64,000 bases of DNA from CAYWPG01 sp964460035 (GTDB lineage Bacteria; Pseudomonadota; Gammaproteobacteria; Nitrococcales; AK92): the NCBI GenBank assembly GCA_964460035.1, contig CAYWPG010000002.1:62001-126000 (forward strand), read 5' to 3'. Of this stretch, positions 16,873-25,092 are shown one piece after another (the stretch's first letter is position 1; the number at the start of each line of letters is the position of its first letter). A program made the translations under genes and the position numbers. The notes below the pieces were generated by a model. It was not told where the DNA came from, did not search any database, and was given only the letters and a program-made list of their open reading frames with translations.

Positions 16873-17477
16873 CACTCCCCCCCCGTAGCGTGATCGCCGC
16901 GCACGGAACGAGTGCTGGCAGGATCTTCGGACAGACAATCCAGGAACGCTTCGACCGTAGTGTACGCGCAGACCAGCGCCAGCAGGCCCAGACAAACCAC
17001 GCTAGGCGCGTAGCCGTACCATAACGGCAGCGCGAGAATCATGGTGGTTTCCTGATACCCCATCTTCTCCAGCATCCCTAGCGCGAGCCGCCAGGTAAGC
17101 AGCGCCGCCACGGCGGTGAAAAGCCCGTTGCCGAGTACGGTCAGCGCGGCCTTTACGCGCGGTGGCGCTGCGTCTACCAGCAGGTCCACCGTCACGTGCC
17201 CATAACGCATTTGCGTATAGGGCAGAAAGGCGAATACAGCGATCGCCACGCCCATCTCGGTCAGCTCCACATCGCCCGCGATACCGGACAATGCAGGAAA
17301 CCAATCGCTTATCAGTGGCAGACCGGAAAGCCAGCGGCCGAGAATGCTGATCACAGCGACGAAGGCTACCACTGTGATCATGAGGCCGCCGAACAGGGCG
17401 AAGCCTTGGGAGATGCGCAAAAGTACCGTGCGTACCCCGTTATCCATATGCCGGGGTCCCGTTCGCTCGGGGTGCAT
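16872..17477 (-). CDS. TRAP transporter small permease DctQ
   Basis: 201 residues with four hydrophobic segments typical of DctQ subunits and a charged short N-terminus. It pairs with DctM. The ATG at 17477 has a GGAGGAGAG ribosome site. It lies 114 bp downstream of pcaC on the same strand; no terminator is visible in that gap, so co-transcription with pcaIJDC is likely. Confidence 0.88.
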   Translation of the reverse strand: MHPERTGPRHMDNGVRTVLLRISQGFALFGGLMITVVAFVAVISILGRWLSGLPLISDWFPALSGIAGDVELTEMGVAIAVFAFLPYTQMRYGHVTVDLLVDAAPPRVKAALTVLGNGLFTAVAALLTWRLALGMLEKMGYQETTMILALPLWYGYAPSVVCLGLLALVCAYTTVEAFLDCLSEDPASTRSVRGDHATGGE

Positions 17478-17591
17478 CAGAGTTCTCTCCTCCGGCAGCG
17501 CAGGCTGCCTTGCTCGTTATTCTTTAATCTTTCTGCATTGCGGGGAGCGGGCCCGCCCCCTGGTCTCTACGCTGAGCGTTACCGTTCAGAC

Positions 17592-17990
17592 TTACTCGCT
17601 GTCTCTTGCTCCCTCCTCCTCCAGCTCTTTGAGTGCTTGCTTGGCAATCTGGAACGCGTGATTGGCCGCCGGTACACCCGCGTACACTGCCACGTGCAGC
17701 AAAGCTTCGCGAATCTCCTCGCTGCTCGCTCCGGTATTGCGCGTCGCCCGGATGTGCATCTTCAACTCATCGTAATGACCCAGGGCCGCCAGCAGGGCAA
17801 TGGTCAGCAGGCTGCGGTCGCGCTTGCTCAGCACGCCGCGCTGCCACACTGATCCCCAGGCATAGCGCGTAATCAGTTCCTGAAAAGGCGCATCGAATTC
17901 GGTGGCCGCTGCCGAGGCGCGGGCGACGTGCGCTTCGCCAAGCACCGATTTGCGCACCTGCATCCCCTTCTCGTAGACATCGTCAGCCAT
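17592..17990 (-). CDS. pcaC: 4-Carboxymuconolactone decarboxylase
   Basis: 132-residue AhpD-like fold enzyme converting 4-carboxymuconolactone to 3-oxoadipate enol-lactone. Typical features are FDAPFQELITRYAWGSVW and LTIALLAALGHYDELKMHI, and the C-terminal HVAVYAGVPAANHAF segment. The ATG at 17990 has AAGGAG upstream. It follows pcaD by 141 bp and precedes the TRAP genes. Confidence 0.94.
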   Translation of the reverse strand: MADDVYEKGMQVRKSVLGEAHVARASAAATEFDAPFQELITRYAWGSVWQRGVLSKRDRSLLTIALLAALGHYDELKMHIRATRNTGASSEEIREALLHVAVYAGVPAANHAFQIAKQALKELEEEGARDSE

Positions 17991-18131
17991 GCCGACTCTC
18001 CTTAGCAGGATTCTGGGAAACGACTTCCGCCCATCGCCCGGGCGGAACGCCATGAATCGAGTACCTGCGAACCCTACCCATGGACTACATATTCCTGTGC
18101 CGATTTGTCGAGCGACTGCACGAGCTTTCCG

Positions 18132-18908
18132 TCAGTTCCGCGAAAGAAAAGCGCGTATGGAAGCAGCCACCTGTTCCGGCTTCTCCAGACAAGGCAGATG
18201 CGCGGCCCCGGCTATCGTCTCGAAACGCGCGTTCGGCAGAGCATCGGCCAACTCTTTGACCACCGCTGGCGGTGTCGCCAGGTCGGCATCGCCGACCAGT
18301 ACCAGTGCAGGTATGCAAATCGCCGCCGCCAGCGGCCGCAGATCGGCATCGCGGATCGCCTCGCAACAGGCAGCGTAACCTTCGGGCGAGGTACGGCACA
18401 GCAGATTGCGATAACCCGCTACCCCTCGTTCCAGCGTAGTCTCGGTGAACCAGCGCTGCATCACCGCATCGGCGATTGCTTCCATGCCCCCGGTACGAAC
18501 GGCAGCCGCGCGCTCGTTCCACATCTCCGGGGTACCGATCCGCATGGCAGTGTCGCAGAAAACGGCGCTGCGCACGCGCTGCGGATAGCTGGCAGCTAGC
18601 TGCTGCGCCACCATGCCGCCTATGGACAGCCCGCAGACATGGACTTGCTCCAGCCCCAGCGCATCGAGCAGCGCCGCACAGTCCTCGGCAAGGCTGGCGA
18701 TCGAATAAGGTCCGGGCGTCACGTCGGTGAGCCCGTGGCCACGCATATCGTAGCGCAGCAAGCGATAACGATCGGCGAGCGCAGCGGCGACCCTATCCCA
18801 GATACGCAGGTCGGTGCCGATGGAGTTGATAAACACCAGCGTAGGACCGTCGGCGCGCCCTTCCAGCGAATAATGGACGGTGATGCCGCCCGCAGGTATG
18901 AACTCCAT
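18132..18908 (-). CDS. pcaD: 3-Oxoadipate enol-lactonase
   Basis: 258-residue alpha/beta hydrolase that opens 3-oxoadipate enol-lactone. The nucleophile is Ser95 in CGLSIGG; an oxyanion-side INSIGTDLRIWD and the C-terminal GAAHLPCLEKPE (catalytic His) are characteristic of PcaD. The ATG at 18908 is preferred to the one at 18923, which would overlap pcaJ and lacks a ribosome site; GAGGA lies eight bases before 18908. It is separate from pcaC here, not fused as PcaL. Confidence 0.93.
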   Translation of the reverse strand: MEFIPAGGITVHYSLEGRADGPTLVFINSIGTDLRIWDRVAAALADRYRLLRYDMRGHGLTDVTPGPYSIASLAEDCAALLDALGLEQVHVCGLSIGGMVAQQLAASYPQRVRSAVFCDTAMRIGTPEMWNERAAAVRTGGMEAIADAVMQRWFTETTLERGVAGYRNLLCRTSPEGYAACCEAIRDADLRPLAAAICIPALVLVGDADLATPPAVVKELADALPNARFETIAGAAHLPCLEKPEQVAASIRAFLSRN

Positions 18909-18919
18909 GGTGCTATTCC

Positions 18920-19576
18920 TCAACCGAACTGCGCGGCGGGCGCGCGCCGCAGCGTAACCCCGACCATGCGTTGCAGCTCCTCGAACGAGAGCCCGTCCAC
19001 CAGCTCGGCCACCACCGCGCCGTCTTCAGTGATGTCGAACACAGCGACATCCGTATAGACCCGATCGACGCACCGTAACCCCGTGAGCGGATAGGTGCAG
19101 CGTTCCACCAGCTTGCATTCGCCTTGCTTGGTGAACAGCTCCATCATCACGAACACCTGCTTGGCGCCTATCGCCAAGTCCATGGCGCCGCCCACGGCTG
19201 GAATGGCATCCGGAGCGCCGGTGTGCCAGTTGGCCAGGTCGCCGTTGACCGAGACTTGGAATGCGCCGAGCACGCAAATATCGAGATGCCCTCCTCGCAT
19301 CATGGCGAAGGAATCGGCATGGTGGAAGAAGCAGCCGCCGGTTAGCAAGGTCACCGGCTCCTTGCCGGCGTTGATCAAGTCCGGATCTTCTTCGCCCAGC
19401 GCCGGCGCCGGCCCCATCCCCAACAAGCCGTTCTCGCTGTGCAGGAAAATCTCCCGATCGCGCGGCAAATAGTTCGCGACTCGGGTGGGCAGGCCGATGC
19501 CCAGATTCACGTAAGCGCCTTCCGGGATGTCTTGGGCCACCCGGGCCGCCATCTGCTCACGAGTCAGTCGTTTCAT
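18920..19576 (-). CDS. pcaJ: 3-Oxoadipate CoA-transferase subunit B
   Basis: 218-residue beta subunit of succinyl-CoA:3-oxoadipate CoA-transferase. The catalytic glutamate is Glu48 in the SENGLLG motif. It starts 11 bp after pcaI with a GGAGGG ribosome site, as expected for a heterodimer made in equal amounts. Confidence 0.95.
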   Translation of the reverse strand: MKRLTREQMAARVAQDIPEGAYVNLGIGLPTRVANYLPRDREIFLHSENGLLGMGPAPALGEEDPDLINAGKEPVTLLTGGCFFHHADSFAMMRGGHLDICVLGAFQVSVNGDLANWHTGAPDAIPAVGGAMDLAIGAKQVFVMMELFTKQGECKLVERCTYPLTGLRCVDRVYTDVAVFDITEDGAVVAELVDGLSFEELQRMVGVTLRRAPAAQFG

Positions 19577-19586
19577 GGCGCCCTCC

Positions 19587-20270
19587 TCAAGCGACCGCCG
19601 TGTTTGCGGCGGCCACCGCAACCACACGCTGAACGAAAATGCCGGGCGTAACCACGACTTCCGGATCCAATGCGCCCAGCGGCACGATCTCGCTGACCTG
19701 GGCAATGGTGCACTTAGCGGCCATCGCCATGATCGGGCCGAAGTTACGCGCGCTCTTGCGGTAGACCAAGTTGCCCCAGCGGTCGCCCTTGTGAGCTTTG
19801 ATCAGGGCGAAATCGGCGTGGATGGGATACTCCAGCACATAGTTGCGACCGCCGATTTCGCGGGTTTCCTTGCCCTCGGCGAGCAAGGTGCCATAGCCCG
19901 TGGGCGTGAAGATCCCGCCGAGACCGGCGCCGGCGGCATGGATGCGCGCCGCCAGATTGCCCTGCGGCACCAGTTCCAGCTCGATCTCCCCGGCGCGGTA
20001 AAGCGCGTCGAAAACATGAGAGTCGACCTGGCGCGGGAAGGAACAAATGATCTTGCGCACGCGGCGCGCCTTGAGCAGCGCCGCCAATCCCACTTCGCCG
20101 TTGCCGGCATTGTTGTTCACGATAGTGAGATCCTTCGCACCGTGGTCGATCAGAGCATCGATCAACTCGCTGGGCATGCCAGCGACGCCAAAGCCCCCGA
20201 TCATGATCGTGGCGCCATCGAAAATGTCGGCCACGGCCGCGGAAGGCGAACCGACAGTCTTGTCTATCAT
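19587..20270 (-). CDS. pcaI: 3-Oxoadipate CoA-transferase subunit A
   Basis: 227-residue alpha subunit with the glycine-rich CoA-transferase segment MIGGFGVAGMPSELID near 23-38. It activates 3-oxoadipate to the CoA thioester with PcaJ. An AGGAGGAAC ribosome site precedes the ATG. It is the first gene of the pcaIJDC-dctQMP run and has its own PcaR-type dyad about 100 bp upstream. Confidence 0.95.
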   Translation of the reverse strand: MIDKTVGSPSAAVADIFDGATIMIGGFGVAGMPSELIDALIDHGAKDLTIVNNNAGNGEVGLAALLKARRVRKIICSFPRQVDSHVFDALYRAGEIELELVPQGNLAARIHAAGAGLGGIFTPTGYGTLLAEGKETREIGGRNYVLEYPIHADFALIKAHKGDRWGNLVYRKSARNFGPIMAMAAKCTIAQVSEIVPLGALDPEVVVTPGIFVQRVVAVAAANTAVA

Positions 20271-20592
20271 TGTTCCTCCTGGCGGCGCGCCGGAGCCACT
20301 GCCCGAAGCGGCTGCAGTGCACGCTTTCGACGAACGCGCCGGACCTACGATGTTCTATTTTCGCACACATATTCGCATTACGAACGAAAAATGTGAAGAG
20401 CAAGGTAAGCAAACCGCGATCAAAGGGATACCAAAAAGGAGAACGTGGAAGGGGACTGACAGAACGGCCTTTGCGCCGCAAACGCCGGGAGAGCTGGAGC
20501 GCGGCGGGCGGCGCCCCGGCGCTGACACGCGCCAGCGGAAATGCTGACTAGCGCGTGCAACTGCGAGGGGAAATAAGAAAGGTCAGGGGACG
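20271..20592. other. pcaB-pcaI spacer
   Basis: 322 bp between two genes of the same strand. It holds the PcaR-type dyad at 20371-20385 and presumably the pcaI promoter. The half next to pcaB shows no terminator that I can see. Confidence 0.5.
20371..20385. promoter_or_regulatory. PcaR-type operator upstream of pcaI
   Basis: The core TTCG-N5-CGAA (20372-20384) ends in AAC on the right, matching the sites before pcaB and the DUF3237 gene; the left outer base differs (A instead of G). It lies about 100 bp upstream of the pcaI ATG. Confidence 0.65.
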
Positions 20593-21918
20593 TTAATCGC
20601 TTAGCGCCCTATCGATGAACTGTGCGCTGGCGCCCAGGTACCCGGCCGGATCAAACAGTGCCGCCAGGCGTTCGCGCCCTAACTGAGCGACGAGCTGCTC
20701 ATCGCTCATCAGCACATCCTGCAGCGTCATGTCCTGGGCGACCGCTCGCCGGCAGGCTTCCTCCACCCTGGCGTGCGCCTCGCCGCGGCCCAGGATGGGC
20801 GCCAGTACCATCATTACCGCTTCGGCCATCAACAGCCCACGAGTCAGATCCAAGTTCCGGCGCATGCGAGCACTGTCTACGTTCAAGCCGCCGATGGCGA
20901 AGCCCACGTGATGCAGGGCAGCCGCGGTCAACCGCAATGCTTCGGTTACGGTTTGCCACTCTGCATGCCATGCGCCCGCGGCACGCTCATGCTCCTGCAC
21001 GAGACCGGCGTAGACCGTCGGTAATAGGGCGTGCAACCGGCGTACCGAGGCCAGCGCCAGGGTCGACGCCACCGGATTGCGCTTGTGCGGCATGGTCGAA
21101 GAGCCTCCCTGTCCGGCCCCGGCCGGCTCGCTGACTTCGGCCACTTCCGTCTGCATCATCAGCACCACGTCCTGGGCAATCTTGCCAACTGCCCCGGCGA
21201 CCAGCGCCAAGGCGGAAATCACACGGACTATGCGATCCCGCGCGGTATGCCACGGCAGGTCGGGCTCCGGCAAGTCAAGCTGCAGCGCCAGCTCGCGGAC
21301 CACCGCCACGCCTTGCTCGCCCAGCGAAGCCAGAGAGCCGACCGCGCCGCCAAACTGCACGGCAAGCGCCTCTTTCTGCGCCCGTTCCAGTTCGCTGCGA
21401 ACCCGCTTGAGCTGGGATAGCCAGCCGGCCGCCTTCAACCCGAAGGTGATGGGTAGCGCCTGCTGCAGCAAGGTCCGCCCGGGCATCACCGTATTGCGGT
21501 GCGCATCGGCAAGCTGCGCGCAGTGGCGCTGCAAGGCATCCAGATCTCTGAGCACCAGGGGCAATGCGCGCGCCAGCACCAGCATTAGCGCGCTGTCGAC
21601 AACATCCTGGCTGGTGGCCCCCCAGTGGACGAACCCCGCAGCGGATTTATCCACCCGCGCGGTCAGCAGTTTCACTAATGGAATCGCTGGGTTGCCGCCC
21701 TTGACCGTTTCCTCTGCGATGCGCGTCAGGTCGTATGCGCGCGCATCGCAAGCGCTGGCGATCGCTTCGGCCGCATCCGCCGGGATGAGCCCTACCCGTG
21801 CCTGCGCGCGCGCGAGGGCCGCTTCGAAGTCCAGCATGGCCTGCACGCAGGCTCGGGCATCGGTAGCGAGCTCCATTTCTGCTGTGCTGAACGCGCATCG
21901 AAGAAGTTCATGATCCAT
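20593..21918 (-). CDS. pcaB: 3-Carboxy-cis,cis-muconate cycloisomerase
   Basis: 441-residue member of the fumarase/argininosuccinate lyase superfamily that lactonises 3-carboxymuconate, the product of protocatechuate 3,4-dioxygenase. The family signature GGSSTMPHKRNPVA is present at about 270-283 and FVHWGATSQDVVDSA near 96-110 is typical of PcaB. It heads the minus-strand pca genes, divergent from pcaR, with a perfect PcaR-type dyad 72 bp upstream. Confidence 0.95.
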   Translation of the reverse strand: MDHELLRCAFSTAEMELATDARACVQAMLDFEAALARAQARVGLIPADAAEAIASACDARAYDLTRIAEETVKGGNPAIPLVKLLTARVDKSAAGFVHWGATSQDVVDSALMLVLARALPLVLRDLDALQRHCAQLADAHRNTVMPGRTLLQQALPITFGLKAAGWLSQLKRVRSELERAQKEALAVQFGGAVGSLASLGEQGVAVVRELALQLDLPEPDLPWHTARDRIVRVISALALVAGAVGKIAQDVVLMMQTEVAEVSEPAGAGQGGSSTMPHKRNPVASTLALASVRRLHALLPTVYAGLVQEHERAAGAWHAEWQTVTEALRLTAAALHHVGFAIGGLNVDSARMRRNLDLTRGLLMAEAVMMVLAPILGRGEAHARVEEACRRAVAQDMTLQDVLMSDEQLVAQLGRERLAALFDPAGYLGASAQFIDRALSD

Positions 21919-22307
21919 ATCATTGCTCCTGAAAAAGGAGAGGAAAGACTAAACGCCGCGGCTATACCTTACCGACTTGCGATGCTAGAGTTCGCACTGC
22001 GAACCTCCATGCGGAGGAATCCGAGTCGCCTTCCGTCTCGGCCTGCCCCGAGAGAGCCCCGGAGTTGGAACCCCAAGCAACTGACTCGAGGTGCCCCGCC
22101 AGGAGACATGGTTCATGTCCGCCTTGGACTTGTTTTGGCTTAATGCCCCGCGATATAGGCACGCGCGGCTTACCACTGATCGAGAACTACATACTTGATC
22201 GATAGGCGGTACACCTTGGCCTGCCCTGGCAGGCTAGACGCGCGCTTGCGAAAGCGTCAAGCACGCCATTCGAGCAAGACTGACCCAATTGCCGTCACGG
22301 ATGCGCT
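21919..22307. other. pcaB-pcaR divergent promoter region
   Basis: 389 bp with the dyad at 21990-22004 and a direct repeat TGATCGA at 22178-22184 and 22196-22202. A TATAGC sequence downstream of the dyad on the minus strand could be the pcaB -10. No gene is credible here. Confidence 0.5.
21990..22004. promoter_or_regulatory. PcaR-type operator upstream of pcaB
   Basis: GTTCGCACTGCGAAC is a perfect inverted repeat (GTTCGC-N3-GCGAAC), matching the GTTCG-N5-CGAAC form found also at 23262-23276. Confidence 0.75.
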
Positions 22308-23099
22308 ATGAAAAATGAAACCAAACAGCCCAAAACCCCGGAACAGGATCGCGATTTCGTCACGTCCTTAGCTAAAGGGCTGGCGGTTATTCAGGCGTTC
22401 GGGCCGGGAAATGCCCGCATGACGCTATCGGAGGTGGCGGCGGAGACTGATCTCTCCCGCGCCGGGGCGCGCAGACTGCTGCTCACCCTTGAGGCGCTGG
22501 GCTTCGTCAAGCGTAGCGGACGCTACTTCGAGCTCTCGCCGAAGGTGCTCGATTTGGGCTTCGCGTTCCTGGCATCGCACAACTTCTCCGGCGTCGTGCA
22601 GCATCATCTGGAAGCGGTCACGCGGGAGCTGCAAGAGTCTTGCTCGCTAGCGGTGTTGCAGGACCAGGACGTGGTGTACGTCGCCCGTTCGGCGGCCGAG
22701 CATAGGCTGATGTCTATTCAGCTGTCGGTAGGCTCGCGCTTGCCGGCCTGCGTAACCTCCATGGGCCGCGTGCTGCTTGCCGCGCTGCCTGACGATCAGC
22801 TTGATGAGTTTCTCGCCAAGGTAGAGATCCCCCGTTACACCGAGCGCACCATCACCAATAAAGGGGTATTAAAGGAAACGCTGCGGGCGGTGCGGGAAGC
22901 GGGTTACTGCATCCTGGACCAAGAACTGGAGCCGTCGCTGCGATCGCTAGCGGTGCCCGTCCAGTCGGCAAACGGCACCGTGGTGGCAGCGTTGAACGTC
23001 AGCACCAATGCGGGCCGTATTTCCATTGACGATTTGGAACAGCGATTCCTGCCCGTATTGCAGAAATGCGCGGCGGCTATCCGCCCCTTTATGACCTGA
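22308..23099 (+). CDS. pcaR: IclR-family regulator of the beta-ketoadipate pathway
   Basis: 263 residues. An N-terminal winged HTH (about 17-80, with SLAKGLAVIQAF and LSRAGARRLLLTLEALGF) is followed by an IclR effector domain (about 95-255). It belongs to the PcaR/PcaU/PobR branch, which responds to 3-oxoadipate or protocatechuate. It is divergent from pcaB, and three matching dyads precede pcaB, pcaI and the DUF3237 gene. The effector cannot be read from the sequence. Confidence 0.88.
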   Translation: MKNETKQPKTPEQDRDFVTSLAKGLAVIQAFGPGNARMTLSEVAAETDLSRAGARRLLLTLEALGFVKRSGRYFELSPKVLDLGFAFLASHNFSGVVQHHLEAVTRELQESCSLAVLQDQDVVYVARSAAEHRLMSIQLSVGSRLPACVTSMGRVLLAALPDDQLDEFLAKVEIPRYTERTITNKGVLKETLRAVREAGYCILDQELEPSLRSLAVPVQSANGTVVAALNVSTNAGRISIDDLEQRFLPVLQKCAAAIRPFMT

Positions 23100-23261
23100 G
23101 CTGCATCCTGCAGCGCGGCTTTTCCGGCACATCGTCACCTGGCTGAGCGAGACGCCGCGGCGCCGGCACTACCGAACCGGCCCGCGACGGCGCGCTGTCA
23201 CGCGACTTGCGGTTTGCCCAAAGCTCTCCTACCCTTGGCTTAATGCGGTTTTCGACCAACA

Positions 23262-23276
23262 GTTCGAAATACGAAC
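23262..23276. promoter_or_regulatory. PcaR-type operator upstream of the DUF3237 gene
   Basis: GTTCGAAATACGAAC is a perfect GTTCG-N5-CGAAC dyad only 27 bp before the ATG at 23304. It therefore overlaps or follows the promoter, unlike the more distant sites at pcaB and pcaI. Confidence 0.7.
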
Positions 23277-23303
23277 AACAACGGTGATACCAGGGAAAAT
23301 CCT

Positions 23304-23783
23304 ATGTCGGGAGATGCCGATACAGGTGCGCACCTCGCACTTTCTCATGTGACCGATATCTTCGTCGAAGTCGACGCGCCGCTGGAATTCGGCCCCACTC
23401 CCGCGGGCTTCCGCCGAACGGTGCCGATCCGGGGCGGTTACTTTCGCGGCCCGCTGCTGCGCGGCGAGATCCTCCCCGGCGGCGCGGACTGGCAGGTGAC
23501 CCGGCCCGATGGCGTTACCGAAGTGGTCGCCCGGTACGCACTGCGCACGGATGATGGCGCGCTTATCCATGTGGTCAACCGTGGTTTTCGCCATGGTCCG
23601 GCCGACGTCATGCGCCGTCTGGCCGCGGGCGAGGAGGTGCCGCCGGATGCTTACTACATGCGCACCTCACCGCGCTTCGAAACCGCCCACGAGGACTATG
23701 CGTGGCTCAACCGCACCATCTTCGTCGCCCGCGGCATACGTTACCCAAGGCAAGTAGTGATCAAGGTGTTTGCCGTGGATTGA
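23304..23783 (+). CDS. DUF3237 (UPF0311) family protein
   Basis: 159-residue soluble protein with the DUF3237 pattern: VDAPLEFGPTPAGFRRTVPI near the N-terminus, GGYFRGPLLRGEILPGGADW at about 46-65 and AWLNRTIFVARG near the C-terminus. The family has a small beta-barrel fold and no established biochemical role. The gene is just downstream of pcaR, carries its own PcaR-type dyad, and is followed by an orphan TRAP receptor. A role in aromatic metabolism, such as binding or isomerising an intermediate, is inference from context only. Confidence 0.85.
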   Translation: MSGDADTGAHLALSHVTDIFVEVDAPLEFGPTPAGFRRTVPIRGGYFRGPLLRGEILPGGADWQVTRPDGVTEVVARYALRTDDGALIHVVNRGFRHGPADVMRRLAAGEEVPPDAYYMRTSPRFETAHEDYAWLNRTIFVARGIRYPRQVVIKVFAVD

Positions 23784-23850
23784 GCCCCTCACGTCGAAGT
23801 CGGCACGAATCGGCCAGGGAGAATAACAACGCCAATCAGGAGAGATTCGT

Positions 23851-24903
23851 ATGCCTTTCACCGTCTTACGCTCGCTCGCCGCGAAAGCCAGCTTGCTGGC
23901 GATGTTCGCACTGACCCTGCCCGCCGCCCACGCCCAGACGATTACGCTGCGGCTGCACCACTTCTTCCCGTCTAGTTCGCCGGTGCAGAAGGGCTATTTC
24001 GAGCCCTGGAAGCAGAGCATAGAGAAAGCTTCGGAGGGGCGCATAAGCGTGCTGATTTTTCCGAGCATGCAGCTGGGCGGCACGCCGCCTTCGCTGTTCG
24101 ATCAGGCTCGCGAAGGCCGGGCGGATATCGTCTGGACCGTACTCGGCTATACGCCGGACCGTTTCCCGGCCGCCGAAGTATTCGATCTGCCGTTCATGCC
24201 GTCCTCGGCCGAAGCGACCAGTCAAGCCGCACATGAGTTCGCGATGAAGCACTTGCGGGAAGCGTTCGCGGACGTACATGTCATCGCCGTGCATACCCAT
24301 AGCCCCGGCGCTATTCACACCCGCGACACCCCGGTACGCCGCTTGGAGGACATGCGCCGACTCAAGATCCGCGGCCCCTCGCGCATGATCAACCGCTATC
24401 TGCAGGCGCTGCAGGCCGAGCCCGTGGGGTTGCCGGTACCGGCGACGCCCGAGGCCATCTCCCGCGGCGTTATCCAGGGCACGGTAATGCCCTTCGAGGG
24501 AATTTACGCGCTGGGGCTGGCCGAACTGACGCGGTATCACACGCGCTTTGCCGGCAACCGCGCCATTTACTCCACGCCCATGCTGGTCGCCATGAGCAAG
24601 CGGCGCTACGACTCGCTGCCGGAGGATCTGCGGGCGATCATCGATGCGCATTCCGGCATCGAACAGGCGCGCGAGATCGGGCGAGTGATGGATGCAGCCG
24701 ACCAGCCGGTGCTGACCGGGCTTAGCGGCTCGAACCGCAACGAGATCATCACCCTCTCCGCCGAGGAGACAGCGCGCTGGATAGAAGTGGGCCGCCAGGT
24801 GACCGAAGACTGGATTCAGGCCATGAACGCGCGCGGGCTGGATGGCCAGGCGCTTTACGACGAAGCGCGCGCACTGGTCGAGAAGTACACCGCGCAGCAG
24901 TAG
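23851..24903 (+). CDS. TRAP transporter solute-binding protein DctP (orphan copy 2)
   Basis: 350 residues with a signal peptide ending AAHAQ (about 1-30). It is closely similar along its length to the DctP at 14404: RLHHFFPSS, QLGGTPPSLFDQAREG, DIVWTVLGYTPDRFP and KIRGPSR all have counterparts there. No dctQ or dctM follows; the next gene is an ABC receptor. It may dock on the DctQM encoded at 15553-17477, giving one membrane unit two receptors. It lies 67 bp after the DUF3237 gene and probably shares its PcaR-controlled transcript. Confidence 0.9.
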   Translation: MPFTVLRSLAAKASLLAMFALTLPAAHAQTITLRLHHFFPSSSPVQKGYFEPWKQSIEKASEGRISVLIFPSMQLGGTPPSLFDQAREGRADIVWTVLGYTPDRFPAAEVFDLPFMPSSAEATSQAAHEFAMKHLREAFADVHVIAVHTHSPGAIHTRDTPVRRLEDMRRLKIRGPSRMINRYLQALQAEPVGLPVPATPEAISRGVIQGTVMPFEGIYALGLAELTRYHTRFAGNRAIYSTPMLVAMSKRRYDSLPEDLRAIIDAHSGIEQAREIGRVMDAADQPVLTGLSGSNRNEIITLSAEETARWIEVGRQVTEDWIQAMNARGLDGQALYDEARALVEKYTAQQ

Positions 24904-25005
24904 TTAGAGCACACCGGCTCCCTCGCACGACGGGCACGCTCGCAAGGCCGGTTTAGTAGCGTGCTTCAGTAAGTCAGCTTGCATTAATCCTCTCATTGCC
25001 CTCAG

Positions 25006-25037
25006 TACGCATGACGTACTATAGTGCGTCATGCGAA
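25006..25037. promoter_or_regulatory. Dyad upstream of the ABC importer operon
   Basis: Perfect 9-bp arms CGCATGACG (25008-25016) and CGTCATGCG (25027-25035) with a 10-bp loop. Each half also reads as a 4-N5-4 dyad (TACG-N5-CGTA and TGCG-N5-CGAA), reminiscent of the PcaR site. It lies about 58 bp before the receptor gene. It may be a regulator site or an RNA hairpin. Confidence 0.5.
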
Positions 25038-25092
25038 CGATAATAATGTCGAGGCAATCCTGGCGCATCCGCGCCACAGGAGGAGTTGCACA

